The notes: generated by a model from the sequence alone, not told the origin. A stretch of 64,000 nucleotides of DNA from Owenia fusiformis (GCA_903813345.2 CAIIXF020000006.1:32711524-32775523); one strand, 5' to 3'; shown: positions 46,911 to 61,385, numbered from the stretch's first letter. Program-made: numbers and translations.

Positions 46911-49166
46911 TTTTGTAATTTCTTGACTGTGACTGTATTTGAATTTGTGACTATTGAAATGTGGTATTATACATCACAGTGCTAAATGTCATTATTTGTA
47001 CTTGGTTAACATCACGCTGAATAAATTTAACAATTTCCCAAACATTTTGATCATTTAAAGGAAAGAAATATTAATAAACTAACACTTTTCATCTTTGAAA
47101 GCACTCTGTGAAAAACACGAACCTTTTTATAATGGTCACCGATTGACAATAATTTAATGCGAAAATTATTTGAATATGTTTTTATAACTGTTTTTGTTAT
47201 AATTTTTGTTTTTAGTGCAATTGTGTTTGTTCCTTTCTACCAATTCTTGAGAATAAAATTAAACATCTTTCCGAACCGTGTTGGAACAAAATAGCATATA
47301 CAACATGTTTAGACCTTTCAATATTATAGTTATACAAAAGAAAATGTGATTCATTTAAAAAAGTATTCAAAAATCCCCTTAGCATAATTACAATATTTAG
47401 AGACCTAAACACATTGTGTATATGCCATTTTGTTCCACTGAGGTTTCCTTTCATTCCGAACGTATAATACCAAGTTAAAAGAAGTACCTGGTGTGTTTTC
47501 TAAAACAATGTAGAGAAAAGTACATTTTTCAAATTAAATTGTTACCATTCAAAAGATGATCATTAAATTGACGATGTGTGAAATTTTAAGAATTTTTCCA
47601 TGATTGGTTTAAGAGAAATATATGTGTCCAATTCAGTTCACCATATAATCGATACTAATCCTTTCAGTAATAATGGTTGTTTCATTGCAAGTCATAGAGT
47701 AAATTTACCTTACCATTGATCCTGTCCGGGGTACTATATCATCTCACAATTATATTGATATTGATGTAACAACTAGCAGTTGATATAATTGGACTGGTAT
47801 ATTTCGAAAAATGATTATTCACATCATCGAATTTATCACACGATATCATTCTATCAACTTCTTGATAAAACTGGTATCACTCAAAGTGATGTGATGTTTT
47901 ATATTTAATACAAATTGTATTGCATGGGACCAGTAATGAGAATTCTAAACATTTAGATGTTCCTCAAATCAATTAATTAAAAATTAAAAAATTAACTTTA
48001 CAATGAATTAATTGATCGAATCAAAAATTTAACACATTGTTAACCATAACATGAGGGACATTATACAATCAAATATTATGTAAAAACTTATTTTGCAAAT
48101 TATTTTTGTGGAATTAATATCCATCAGTTGTAGAGATTAATTCATTATCCCTAACAAACAGATTAATTATCAGTATGAATGAAACTCATTTCATAGGAAT
48201 TGAATAATTAGGGATTAACGCCTCGAAAATAAACGCATATAATCGGTTTTTGATTGCAAATGTCAACGTATTATTTGCTCCTGACAAGAATGTTATTCTA
48301 TAGTATATGGCATTATATGTTGTTCCCTTTAAATAATACACGAATAGTATTATTAAATAAAAAAAAATCTGAAAAATACGTATTATATTTTTTTCCGCTA
48401 TAATACAAAAAATAACTGCCTACTATACAGGAAAACATATTCTCTACGTTTCTCTCGTCATGAAACTTATTTAGCAGTATATTAAACATTTTATTCTATA
48501 TTATTTTTACGTTTTTACCAAGTGCTATGGTCTGAAGTATTTTGCCTTTTTCAAAATATCCAGATGCGGATCTTATGACAATAGAGTTATTCTCATCTGA
48601 TAATGCATCAAAAGTCATTCAACATACAAACATATTTGACTATGCTGCTCCGCTACATACTACTGTTTGAGTTTACGCATGCAGAAGCTATACGATTCTA
48701 TTGAGAACATTATAAACATCGGTATAATGAAAGAAATCTTCGATTCATTCTTAGATAAGCCAATGTAAACTAGGAGATTTATCGGTATAGAGAGTAGAAG
48801 CGAGCGCTAAATCAATCAACCAATGTGGGATCATACTATGAAAGCAACATTACGTCAATACGACACTAACTTGAAACAATGCTCCAGCAAAAATGATCCA
48901 AAGAAAGGTTATAACTTAAGCTATTGGTCAATACTGACGGTGGTTAACCATACATGGAGCCATGTTTAACGTGTAGAAGACTATTCAAAGTGAGTGATAC
49001 AGGGATCATTATCATTTACTTCGACAGACCGTTGGTGTCACATTCAGTTCGGTTTGAGGATGTTTAGACAAAACGTCTTATTTTTCAATCGATCTTGGAT
49101 TCATTTGTTCAGTAATATTTAGGTAGAATGTGAAACTTGAGACTGTATTGGTTTCTATACAACAAC
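46911..49166. other. A+T-rich stretch without recognised gene
   Basis: Very A+T-rich between 47500 and 48550. Short ORFs only (47212-47454 minus, 49078-49281 minus). No repeats recognised. Confidence 0.3.
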
Positions 49167-49322
49167 ATGAAGCCTGGTGTCTCCGGGGCTGATAGGAGAA
49201 GAATCGGTATACCTTGTTTAGATTGTTGCACGGAGAGAAAGGGAAAATATGACAAAAGAAAAGAAATTGACGGGAGCGCAATGGCGTTTAGTTTATGGAG
49301 TGCTGTAAAACTTGGCGGGTAA
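49167..49322 (+). CDS. Candidate first coding exon, product unknown
   Basis: An ATG at 49167 in good context (aacATGA) opens MKPGVSGADRRRIGIPCLDC and CTERKGKYDKRKEIDGSAM, ending GG at a splice-donor-like GGCGG|GTAAAC at about 49318-49323. Without splicing the frame stops at 49322. Base composition is less A+T-rich than both flanks and the peptide is basic with a CLDCC motif that I do not recognise. No downstream exon is identifiable within the window, so this may be chance. Confidence 0.2.
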   Translation: MKPGVSGADRRRIGIPCLDCCTERKGKYDKRKEIDGSAMAFSLWSAVKLGG

Positions 49323-49816
49323 ACAACAATTTAGTATTTTTATCTGATAACTGTTTCATTCAGTGTCGACATTTAAAACTAATATAGATATTTCAAACTA
49401 AAAAGTACATGTATTTAGGTACACTGTATGACGAATAAAGCAGTATTATAGGTCTAATATGTTTCTTTATCAGGATTATGGAGAGACGCGTGCAGCTTGA
49501 ATAATTCAACTTCACAATGAATGATGTTGTTAATCCATCAACCGTCAAAGGTTTAAATAATGAGTTTTCTAGTAACGCTAGGGTCGAATATATGTATAGC
49601 AATGGAGTTTTTACTTTGGTTCACGACCTTATACGAAATATACATAGAGCCTAACGTAAAACGTGTTTCATGTTTTTCAATGATGATCCTATCGATGGGA
49701 TGACCCTATTGGATCCGTTTGTGTAAGTGTGCATTTTCTATTATAAATGGTAGTTGCCAGGTTCCAGTATTGACGTATTGCTTATTAATGACAATACTGG
49801 ACATAAGTGTAGTCCA
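49323..49816. other. Stretch without recognised gene
   Basis: Nothing supported. Confidence 0.3.
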
Positions 49817-50240
49817 TGGTATGACTCCGAAATGGGAAGATTCCATATCACACTATAACACAGCAACATTTTAACCAATATTTAAAAATGCATGTAGTGC
49901 ACAGATGTCATTATTTTTTTTAAATATCTTGTCCTGAATTCCGACTTTCGGGTCAAAATATGTCTTTCATCACATGGGTTCGAAAAACGTAAATATTTTC
50001 ATCCGAATAATTTAATCATAATCTAAAAATTAGTCATGATTTTAATGTGAATTTCGGTTATTACATAAGTGTGCTTTTTAGATTTTGGTTAATTTTTCAA
50101 ATATGGGCCGAGCACGAGCATATTTAACCAAATTGTGCGAAATATTTAGGCAATTTATAAATGCAAACATATTAGTTTTTTGCTATTTAGAATATTCTAT
50201 TACTCGAATTTTTCCATATCATCACCAAGGGTCAAACAAC
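49817..50240 (+). repeat. Repeat family R1, longer copy
   Basis: Aligns over about 420 bp with 53834-54320. Shared in order are ccatggtatgact, cagcaacattt, ctttcgggtc, gtctttcatcaca, aaacgtaaatatttt, agattttg, tttttcaaatatg, gaacatattagtttt, and gaatttttccatat. Divergence is high. Confidence 0.75.
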
Positions 50241-50734
50241 AAAGTATTGTTTAATTTTCATCGCAGTTTGTTGCAGTGTATTATATCATTGGAATGTTTC
50301 TCGCTTTCTCATTGGATAAGAACCGATCACATGATTAAAAATATTAGGGTGTATTTCATTGTTTCCTGCAGTCTCCAGCCGCAGCCTAGGGTATGAGGTT
50401 CCATATCCATCCGCCAAAAGGTATGACCCCTATATAGTCCATTTAAAAACCTTTGCTTTTGTTCTTCGGGCTGCGAGAAATATACTGAGGAGGGAAAGAT
50501 GAACATGTATTCACCTCAATAGAATGGAATATTTGATCTGATATAGATCTGATTCTGCCGTTCAATATATACAAGAGGAGATCAAGAAAACAAAATAAGT
50601 TACGGCACAATCACATCGGGTTCAGGTATGGAACCTCTTAATAGACACATTTCTAATTCAAGCTCGATATTAGAGACTTTTTGAGATAAATAGATGATTG
50701 AGCTTGTTGAACTCTTGCTAGGTATTCACTAAAG
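50241..50734. other. Stretch without recognised gene
   Basis: The ORF at 50085-50396 overlaps repeat R1 and has no recognised domain. Confidence 0.3.
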
Positions 50735-51890
<1,156 letters not shown>

Positions 51891-51891
51891 T

Positions 51892-53523
51892 TTTTCTCAA
51901 TTACAATAGGTCAAAAATTGATAACAAATTTGATGATTTTTTGAAAATAGTCATTTCCATGTAAAACAATGGGAAATGGTTGGCTTGGGGCAAATCAGAT
52001 TCCTGGATATCTACAGTATTTAGTAATGCACCATTCAAAAGTTTGCGTGAGACCCCCCCCCCACGCGGGGAGGGTAAGGAATTTGATACTCAAAATTGCC
52101 CCCAGTGATAGGAATTTGACGAAGATTTACGTCCTGGGGGTGAGATATTTGGTTTACATGTGCCCGGGAATGGGGATTTTTGACTGAATCATTTTCGTCC
52201 AGTATACACGTTAGGATTCTCGGAATTTGCAAATGATCGGTATATTCAGTGAACTAAAGATCCCTCATTTCGGGAACAGAAGAAAATAACTCACCTTCAC
52301 GTTGGGTATAGTTTCAGGGTTGGAATTACCGAGAATAATTCTAGAATAATACCGAACAGTGTCGAAATTATTGGTTTGTCAAGCTTTTTTTCGCCCTCCC
52401 TTTGAAAAAAATGCACGTCCGCGTTCTAGTTATATTTATAAGCTTGTCATGATTTAATTGATTTAATACAGATGATTAATTTAATTTAAAATCAATTTTT
52501 GAAAAAGTTTACGTTCGAACAAATTCTAATTTAATTAATTTGATATAAATGAATAAAACGGAGTACAGCACGTGTATCCCTCAACATTCACGAGATTTGT
52601 CTACTAACAAGGAAATCTGATGTTAAAAAAATAGATTTCAAATAGTGGAAAGACCCGGGGGTCGCGAATATTTGACCAGATTTATAGCTCTAAGGGTAAG
52701 GAAATTGACATATTTATTTGGCCCCGGGTGAGGAATTAGATAGACCAAATTTCTTTTTGTCAAATTCCCCATCCATGCCCGCGTGGGGGGATCTCTCGCA
52801 AATTTTTGTATGGTGCATTAATGCTTCACCAAAAATTATCTTTATATAGAAAATTGAATTGTCTAATTTTTTTGTAGTGTTAAGTTTACTTTGTGAACAT
52901 TTAAGTTGCAGAGTTTCAAAGTCATTTTTGAAAAACATTTTTCGCGTCCTGTGTTTTGTCCTGTGCTATTGTTATTTTTAAAAATTAATTTTAATGTACT
53001 AAATTGTATATAGTGTCTCCTAAGCCGGCAACGGCTTGATGTACAGGAGACATGTGACACTTTAATAAACAGAATATACATCCATCCATACATACATATT
53101 TCAATGGGAGGGGTTTCTTGCCCGTTTCTTGAAAACTGTTTTTGACTTTGGAGGCCTATAACTTTGTTGAACGCGAAGAAACATATCACGTTTTTGTTAA
53201 ACAAAGTTTGCAAATTCAATTTCATACCTAATTTGTATTTTTGCCAGAACTCAGATAGATGGATATTCTGTCATATGCCTTGCGACAAACCTATCAGTTC
53301 AATGTGAGGTATTCGAAATCAAGTCAATTTATATTTCCAGACCTAAAAGTATCATTTTCTTCAGAAACTATGCAAATCAAAATTCAAACATAAATATGCT
53401 TTAGCACGCAATCCAATGGGGGAGTTAGGGTTGGCAAAACTTATGGAGGAGAGTGTACATAGCTAGGCTTTAACACGTAGTTCAATGAGGGAGGTATGGT
53501 TTCCAAACTTATGGAGGGGAGTG
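51892..53523. mobile_element. MITE family M1, copy interrupted by another element
   Basis: The left part 51892-52020 (tcaattacaataggtcaaaa, atttgatga, tttgaaaat) matches the left arm of the copy at 12001. 52840-52940 matches its centre, and 53100-53523 matches the other arm (gatggatattctgtcatatg, ggcaaaacttatggagg, ttaacacgtagttcaatg). The right end is duplicated (terminal motif gagtg at 53456 and 53522). The break contains the TIR element 52026-52818 and some unrelated bases. Confidence 0.75.
52024..52820. mobile_element. TIR element nested in the M1 MITE, TA target duplication
   Basis: TA at 52024-52025 and 52819-52820. The ends atgcaccattcaaaagtttg (left) and the reverse complement of the right end (atgcaccatacaaaaatttg) match. 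They continue into cgtgagacccccc and cgagagatcccccc with a shared ccacgcggg. Length 793 bp; no transposase is seen. The interior has tgggggtgagata and ccccgggtgaggaattaga, which look mirrored. It is younger than the MITE it splits. Confidence 0.82.
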
Positions 53524-53825
53524 GTACCATATTTTCGCCGTTTTAGAAAATCAACATTTTGTCCACACTTAATGGTAAGTATCTTTCCAGTTTGTATTCA
53601 TTTTTATATAATTTCTAAGTTTCCTATTTTAGAGTATGGCTCTACCGGTCTGTAGTGTTGTATTTGATGATTTAAAAATCTACATTTTGCTGCTAAAGTT
53701 GGATCTAATCATCTTGATCCAACTTTGCTAAAATATTGAAAGTCAACCTTTTTGAAAAATGTCTCAAACAACTTTTAAGCCATGAAAATTACTGATTGAA
53801 CAACAAATCCCATTCATTAAAACAC
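53524..53825. other. Short unassigned stretch
   Basis: Includes a small inverted repeat, aagttggatctaatcatcttgatccaactt at 53697-53727 (written here as aagttggatc / gatccaactt ends). Nothing else. Confidence 0.4.
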
Positions 53826-54320
53826 AAATAGTCCATGGTATGACTTCCGAATATGAAGGATCCGTAGCACCCTATAGTGCAGCAACATTTGAAGCAATAT
53901 TTATGAAGGTGTACATGTCTTGATTCTTTTAAAATACCATTTGCTGAAAAAACTTCCGGCTTTCGGGTCGAAAATCGTCTTTCATCACAAGGGGTCAAAA
54001 AACGTAAATATTTTGATTCTAACTTTTATACATTTTATAAGACACAGACCGTTTTTCTAAGCATACGAACAAAAATAAATTATCATAACTTAAAAATATA
54101 CTATTTAATTTTACCGTAGATGTCGGTGTTTAATTGGTGTAATTATGCAAGTGTGTTTTTCAGATTTTGTTTGATTTTTCAAATATGAGCCAAGCCGATT
54201 CACCAATATTATGTGCAATATTTAGGTAATTTATGATTGGGAACATATTAGTTTTCTTACCATTTAAAACATTTTATTACCAGAATTTTTCCATATAATC
54301 GCAAGGGGTCTAATAGCATA
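53826..54320 (+). repeat. Repeat family R1, longer copy
   Basis: Direct-orientation partner of 49817-50240. This copy is longer in the middle (an extra segment around 54030-54100). Starts with agtccatggtatgacttccg and contains ggggtcaaaaaacgtaaata. Confidence 0.75.
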
Positions 54321-54975
54321 TTATTGTTCATGTTTTACAAAACATAATACAATAACAAATAGGTAAGCTTTATATCTAATTAAATGTTACAGAGGTATTG
54401 GAATGTTCATATATTCCAAGGGCATGTCTAATAATCAATTAGAGTCATATGTAATCGAACGCCTTGAAATTCTTCCTCGACGTTACTTGTGGTTATCCTC
54501 AAGTTTTCTGATGGCTGTTTGTTTTTTGACCTTACCGCTGGATACAATAAAAGTTTAGGAAGATAATGATAACGATTTTTCTCAATTATTCATGAATTCG
54601 ATCAAGTCTTGATGGATGTTTTATAAGCAACTGAGCTATATCTAACTACGGGAAATAGAATTTTAGCTGTAGTCCCAATTAGTCAAGGAAGAGCAATAGG
54701 CCCTCCTTTCTTGATAATTTTCACCGCTGAATAAAAGTCCATATCTCAAAACGTGTTGAGACCCCTTTTGTGAAAAACTAGCATAATTTAAACATTTGTC
54801 ATTCCAATAAAAAAGTGATTCATTTGTAGCATTTATCTTATTAAAACCTGAGAAACAATACAAAACGTTGATACACTGATTACATATTTTTTGGTATTGA
54901 TAAGAAAAATAACCTCAAACTTATAGCTTAGAAACCCAAATCATATATTTAAAATTATTTTGTATTATTTTCTGT
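54321..54975. other. Stretch without recognised gene
   Basis: Nothing supported. Confidence 0.3.
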
Positions 54976-55115
54976 TGCATTGTGTACTCCAAATTGTGAA
55001 AAATTGGGATTTTATTTTTTGGTGATTTTTTGACCTCTTTTAATGGCAGGCATAATTCAGCATAAAGCCGGAAATATATTGAACAGTTATAATAAAAATT
55101 ATTAGGGGACATATG
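54976..55115 (-). repeat. Repeat family R1, short diverged fragment
   Basis: The segment ttttttgacctcttttaatg, gcaggcataattcagca and agccgga resembles ttttttgacctcttgtggtg, acagacataatgcgacc and aagcctt at 2077-2125. Confidence 0.45.
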
Positions 55116-55689
55116 TAGTACTCTAAGAGCGAGGAGGAAAATTCTTAATAAATGGAGTATAGTTGGTTTGGCAGCATTTTCAGTTAGGGGGAAGTCTTGG
55201 ATGAAAGTTCTACCTAGGTGATAGCTTCACAGAGTGGTACATAATTCTTTTTTTCAGGGGTTAGCCCCCCACCCCCCAAAAACACCCCACCCCGGGAAAA
55301 TAATTTTTTCATGCTTAATAACTTTAGATATCTTGATGTTTGTAAGTTACATACATAGAGATCATATATATGAATCATTTGCAAAATAAATAATGCCAAT
55401 CACTCCTACAGAATTTGAATAATAGTTCAAAGTAGGTTCCCCAGGGGGCAAATTCGTGACCCATTTTCTTACTTTTTAGAGCCTCACTTTTCAATCAGAC
55501 ACTGGAAGACATTGGGAAAATTCATGTGAAGTGCCCAGTAGCAGGTCTTTAAGCCCTGAAAAGTTCAAACTAATTGAAACTATTGAAAATTTGGACATTT
55601 TTGAGAGAGGTAATTTTGTGTATGACTATAGCTGCCACTTATAGTTTCTAGATCCATCCCTCTTTGATGTTATATATGGTTTTGAAGTG

Positions 55690-57565
55690 TAGAACTAAGA
55701 TGTAAAACATAATTAAAAAGGGTTTAAATGAAGTTTAAAGTTTAAATAAGTCCAAAATTTGAAGAATTGTACAATATCAGGCCTGAATTTACGAAGTTCA
55801 GGTATGACCTTGGATGAGACTTTTATTTTCTACATAAGTCCCTCTTTGATGATTTGTATGGTTTTGTAATGTGAAACTAATATGTAAAAAATAATTTAGA
55901 TGGATTTGAAGAAGGTTTAAGGATTTTAATGAGTCAAAAATTTGAAGAAATGTACAATATCAGGTCTGAATTTACGAATTTAAGGTATGACCTTGGATGA
56001 TCCTCATGTTTTTTATATCTGTTTCTCTTTGATGACATTTATGGTTTTATAGTAACGAACTAAGATGTAAAATATAATTTAGATGAGTTTTAAGAAGGTT
56101 TAAGGATTTTAACAAGTTCAAAATTTTAAGAATTGTACAATATCAGGTCTGAATTTACGAAGTTCAGGTAAGACCTTGGGTGAGCCTTATATTTTTGCAT
56201 CTGTCCCTTTTTGATGATATGTATTGTTTTGTAGTGTGGAACTAGGATGTAAAAAAATAATTCAGACGCATTTTAAGAAGGTTTAAGGATTTTCACAAGT
56301 TCAAAATTTGAAGAATTGTACAATATTAGGTCTGCAATTAACACATTTCAAGTATAACCTTGGTTGGTTCTTATGTTTTTTACACCTATCCCTTTTTCAT
56401 GATATATTTGTAACATTTAACGGGAATTAAACGTTAATAAAATAATGTTCACGGCTTCAGTCCATAATAGTATTACTAAACATAAAATTTGTGTAGATGA
56501 CACAACTTCTAAGTTTATTTTATCTTCCTTTTAATTGGTATAAGATACATTTTGCATAATTGTTATTTCATCTCGAGCACTGTTATATATTATATGTATC
56601 TCAAAATTGTTCTTTAATCAAGTAAAAATAGTTCCTCCTTTTTAAACTGCGGTTGTCTGACCACTCATCAACTACATTTGTTTAAAGATATTCCTGTGAA
56701 AACTCTGCATCATATTTAGTTGTACTAAACTACATCCATCAAAAAATATTCTTTGTCTGTGGGTGGGATGATTTCACCAAGAGAGAATTCTCACAGATGT
56801 ACATGTGCACCTTGGGACAATAGCAGTATATTTGTCTTCCAATAAACAAAGGCTTTATAATTAAATATTTCAGAGTGGCATCCAAATTGATAAAATTGAT
56901 AGTGAACAAAATATGAAATGTCAGCCTCATTTGATTTGTAGCAATTAATAAATTCGAGTGAAAGAGTAAATCTGAACAACATGCTACTAAGCGTGTGAAT
57001 TTAATATTCAGCTCTGTTTTACAAACATTAGAATCTTTATGACAAAGTGCTATAATGGTCAGAGCATTGAATTCAGATTTGCATGCATTGATTTATGAAC
57101 TGGGAATTTCAAAGAATTTATGAAACCAACACTTGTATTTGACTCCACTAAAATAGTGAACATTTAATTATGACCCAGTCCAAACATTTTTGACTTCTGT
57201 AAAATATAAATATAAAACAGAAATAGTGTATTTCTGTTACATATTTGGTTTAGTAGTGTGGAAATAATATGTATAGCATAATTTGGATGGGTTTTAAGAA
57301 AACTAAATGTTTTAAACAAGTTCAAAATCGAATTGTACAATATCAGATCTGAAATTAACAAATTTCACGTATAACCTTTACCCCTCTGTTTTTTAAATGG
57401 TACTTTTTGCAAGTTTTTCTTGTGCCATCATTATTATTTTTCAGGTGTAGCCTTGGATGAGTCTTTATGTTTTTTACATATATCGCTCTATGATAACATA
57501 TATGGTTTTGTAGTATGGAACTAAGATGTAAAACATAATTTAGATGGGTTTTAAGGAAGTTTTTT
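55690..57565 (-). repeat. Left arm: about 6 units of the 183-bp repeat, reversed
   Basis: gtacaatatcagg-type anchors occur at about 55769, 55952, 56135, 56319 and 57335, spacing 183-184 bp apart from the interruption at 56411-57240. A further unit ends at 57565. The unit contains gatgatatgtatggttttgt, agtgtggaactaagatgtaa and tttaagaaggtttaagga. Confidence 0.92.
56404..57247. mobile_element. 830-bp insertion in the left arm with 7-bp direct repeat ATATTTG
   Basis: The array is interrupted between atatttg at 56404-56410 and atatttg at 57241-57247. The inserted 56411-57240 begins taacatttaac and ends tttctgttac, so the ends share only about 5-6 inverted bases (taaca). No recognisable coding sequence; the minus-strand ORFs at 56739-56982 lack motifs. 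The class is unknown, perhaps a hAT-like or other non-autonomous element. Confidence 0.7.
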
Positions 57566-59785
57566 GACCTACCGCTCTATTTTAAATGGTACTTTTTTTG
57601 CAAGTTTTTTCTTGTTCCATTGTCATTATTTTTAGCTTGGGCCACAGATAAATGACACCTTTTGGTGTAAAGAGCAAGGTGACTGGGGGTAGAGGGGCAA
57701 AGTTATGATAGTCCGAAGTTGATCCCAATAAAAATGAAATTTATGAAATATTGATGGTTACCTTGTTTTTAATACTTTAAAAAAAAGCAAAATGATGATA
57801 ATTTCTAGATAATCATAATTAGCAATTAGTAAAAAATAAATAAAAACATCATTAAAACCCCAAATTCCTAGATTTTGTTTTACATTTTAGTTCAACACTA
57901 CAAAACCATGTAAATCATCAAAGAAGTTAAGAATTTCAGACCTAATATTGTATAAGGATCCGTTACCTAATGTACCTGAAGGTGCCCCCAAAGGTTTCAT
58001 TGAAAATAATATGAAAATAGTTACTTTTATCAATTATGAATACATCAAAACTGAAATTAGGTCATTTGGATTAAAACTAAGGTCATTCAGTGCATTTAAG
58101 TTTGACTACACAAATCATTCTAAATATCATTTTAAGGGTATGTTAGTCTTCATTCATGATCATTTTAACTATATTGACCATTCCTCAATCGTTATATCAG
58201 AACATCGTTAAGGTAGAACACAAGGAGCAACATATTGAAAACACATATCATAAAAAAAACGAAAACTTAATATATCTTTTGAAAAAATGAACCTTAATAA
58301 ATGTGTTCTCAACAATAGTATCATGATCACCTCAGTTGTTTAACAGTAGGCATTCAACCTAGAGGGTATATTAATATATCATTAAGGCGGGACACAAAGG
58401 GCAACATACTGAAAACACAAATCATAAAATAACCCCTAAAAATAATCTATCATTTGATAAAACGAACCTTGTTAAATGTGTTCTGAACAATAGTACCATG
58501 ATCACCCTTATTGTATATACTGTAGCTTTAACCTAGGTATTCAACCTAGATACTATGTCAAAACATCATTAAAGATAAGGTAGAATACAAAGAGCAACAG
58601 TTGAAAATACAAAACCTAAATTCAAGCTGAATCTAGTTGCGACTTTCCATTGCATTATATTTTCATTGTCAAAGAAATTGAAACAATGATAGATGACATA
58701 ATAGTCTTAGTTTATTTCACATGAACACTTAACAAGCAATATTCATTTGAACTAATGACTAGCCGAAAAATATTTTTTCGATTATCAGGCTCATTGCTTA
58801 CATATCACATGTTCTAATAGTATACCCCATGAACAGATTTCTGAAAAACATTATTTTAAGTTACCTGTGATTTAATTGCTTTATTGCAAATGACACGTTT
58901 TCTTTGATCTTGTTATCATTGAAAATTGAATACAAATCTGTTTAGAGGTTTGAACATGGTGCTCAGAATTATCTGTGGGAACCCGGGGTTGGATGTCTCT
59001 GTGGCGTGATACATTGACACAATAGTTACTGTAAATGACAGAGTTTGTTGGAAGGTTCAGTCAAGAATATCTTTCCAAATAAGATTTTCTATTTTTGTAG
59101 AAGGTTCTATGTTGCACCTACCTTAAGCAATACATTCAAGGCAGAATGGATTCTTGACTATAATGGCAATTTCAATATGGGGACCCTTTTGAAACTAAAA
59201 TTTTTGCTATACTTTCATATTGTGTATCTTCCACACTTAGGACCCTCTCTTATTTCATGTTTGAATTATAAAATAGTGTCAATACTAAACAATAAAGGTA
59301 AATTCAGAGGGGGTCTGGTTTGTGGAAGTACCTCAATCTGTCAATGAATGGAGAAGGTCATTCACTGTTTACAACAAAAACACAATAGGGTGTCTTTCAA
59401 TACAATAGGATTACTAACTATTTATGCATGAATGGTACATGAAATGAAGCTTAGTAGATTAGGACACATTGTAGTTCTTATATTGAAAAGTGAAATTAAG
59501 TCTATCTACTAAACTCAAGATTTAAATCAAGGTTCTGTGAAAATATGTCAAAATTACTCATTTGAAGAGTCAACATGACATGTGTTAAGAGTCACTGTAA
59601 AAAACACATTTTTACCATTTTTTCCACACTATTTTTGTAATTTGTTGAAAATATACTTAATAAAGATTCAAATTGCATAACAATAATTCTGGAATTCCAT
59701 TTTACCCTTTTCAATAATTTTCTAAGTTCTTATAGGTACACTAATAGGTACGGATCCTTTGTCAAGTTATGAACTTCTTTATAAC
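57566..59785. other. Spacer between the two arms
   Basis: Contains a duplicate of 57375-57445 at 57565-57637 (ttttaaatggtacttttt, gcaagttttt), a short forward array piece (57893-57957) and the tandem repeat at 58205-58620. ORFs at 57948-58211 and 59045-59347 (87 and 100 codons) show no domain that I recognise. No transposase. Confidence 0.5.
58205..58620. repeat. Tandem repeat, about 175-190 bp, 2.3 copies
   Basis: Starts acacaarggrcaacatayt near 58217, 58389 and (diverged) 58585. The first two units share tgaaaacacawatcataaaa, gaacctt, aaatgtgttct, caacaatagta or gaacaatagtacc, and catgatcacc. Confidence 0.85.
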
Positions 59786-60160
59786 CTTAAAGAGAGAATC
59801 AGATCTAGCAAGCAGCCTAACAAAAAATTGTTTAAATTTTTAAATATTTCTGGCTTATATCATTCCTTTTCATGTCTACTTGCTAACAATCCCCAAAGTG
59901 CACACTTTATTTCAGGAAAACTAAAGATTTCTACAATTATGTATTATTTTTTCATAAGAATGGTTACCATTCATATTATTTTGGGAGAATTCAAACATTT
60001 CTCACACATTTTTGCACTTTGAATCCATTATAACTTCATCAGTTTTTAACACATCGTGAATCATTTTAGAGATATTGTATTTGAGATTGTAAGGAATAGA
60101 TTGGTGGGTGAATTGTACACGTTGCTTGTAATTTTGTCACCCCCTTAGATCTGATTATGT
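59786..60160 (-). mobile_element. Short copy of the 40396-42470 element, without reverse transcriptase
   Basis: 59786-60020 matches 40396-40625 (agagagaatcagatctagca, aaagtgcacactttatttca, aagaatggtta) and 60050-60160 matches 42356-42470 (agatattgtatttgagattg, taaggaatagattggt, gtaattttgtcaccccc). Ends agaatcagatct and agatctgattat are inverted. It lies at the inner edge of the right arm. Confidence 0.82.
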
Positions 60161-61385
60161 CTTTAAACTTTCTTAGATATATACCTCAAATTTGTTAATG
60201 TCAGATATGATATTGTACAGTTTGTCAAGTTTTGAACAGGTTTTCCATAAAAACCATCTAAATTGTGTTTTCCTTTTAGTTCCACACTACTATATATTAC
60301 CAACCATATATTATATCATCATAGAGAATAAGGGCCATCCACCGTTATACCTAAAATTAATAAATTCCAGACCTGTAATTGTACAATTCTTCAAATTTTT
60401 AACTTGTTTAAAACCTTAAGCTTCTTTAAAACCTGTCTAAATTATGTTTAACATCTTAGTTCAACACTACTAAACCACATATGTCATCAAAAAGGGAAAG
60501 ATGTAAAAAACATAAGGTTCGTCCAAGGCCATACCCAAAATTCATTAATATCAGCTCTGATATTGTACAATTTGTCAAAATTTGAACTTGTTTAAAACCT
60601 TAAACCTCCATAAAAACCATAAAACCCATCTAAATTATGTTTTACCTCTTAGTTCCACACAACTATATATTACCAACCATATAGTATATCATCATAGACA
60701 GAGGGATAGATGTAAAACAATTATACCTAAAATTAATAAATTCCAGACCTGTTATTGTACAATTCTTCAAATTTTTAATTTGTTCAAAACCTTAAACTTA
60801 TTTAAAACCTGTCTTCTTAATTATGTTTAACATCTTAGTTAAACACTAGTCTACTAAACCACATATGTCATCAAAAAGGGAAAGATGTAAAAAAACACGA
60901 GGCTCGTCCAAGGTAATACCCAAAATTCATGAATATCAGCTCTGTTATTGTACAATTCATCAAAATTTGAACTTGTTTAAAACCTTAAACTCCTTTAAAA
61001 TCCATTTTAATTATGTTTTACATATTAGCTCCACACTACTAAACTATATATATCATCAAAAAGGGATAGATGTTAAAAATATAAGGGCTAAGCAAGGTTA
61101 TACTTTCAATTCATTATTTTAAGATCTGATATTGTACAATACGCCAAGATTTTGAACTTGTTTGAAACGTGAAGCTTCTTTAAAACCCATCTAAATAATG
61201 TTTTACATATTTTCACACTACTAAACCATATATATCATCAAAAAAGGATAGATGTTAAAAATATAAGGGCTAAGCAAGGTTATACTTTCAATTCATTAAT
61301 TTCAGATCTGATATTGTACAATACGCCAAGATTTTGAACTTGTTTGAAACGTGAAGCTTCTTTAAAACCCATCTAAATTATGTTA

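Noticed and set aside
50540-50570. Match of tctgattctgccgtt to the end of the Penelope-like region at 42461
   Set aside because: Fifteen shared bases in A+T-rich sequence of this length can occur by chance, and no further similarity was seen.
57948-58211. 87-codon ORF in the spacer of the giant inverted repeat, possible transposase
   Set aside because: No catalytic or zinc-binding motif is visible; it starts at the edge of a short array fragment. Not enough to call.
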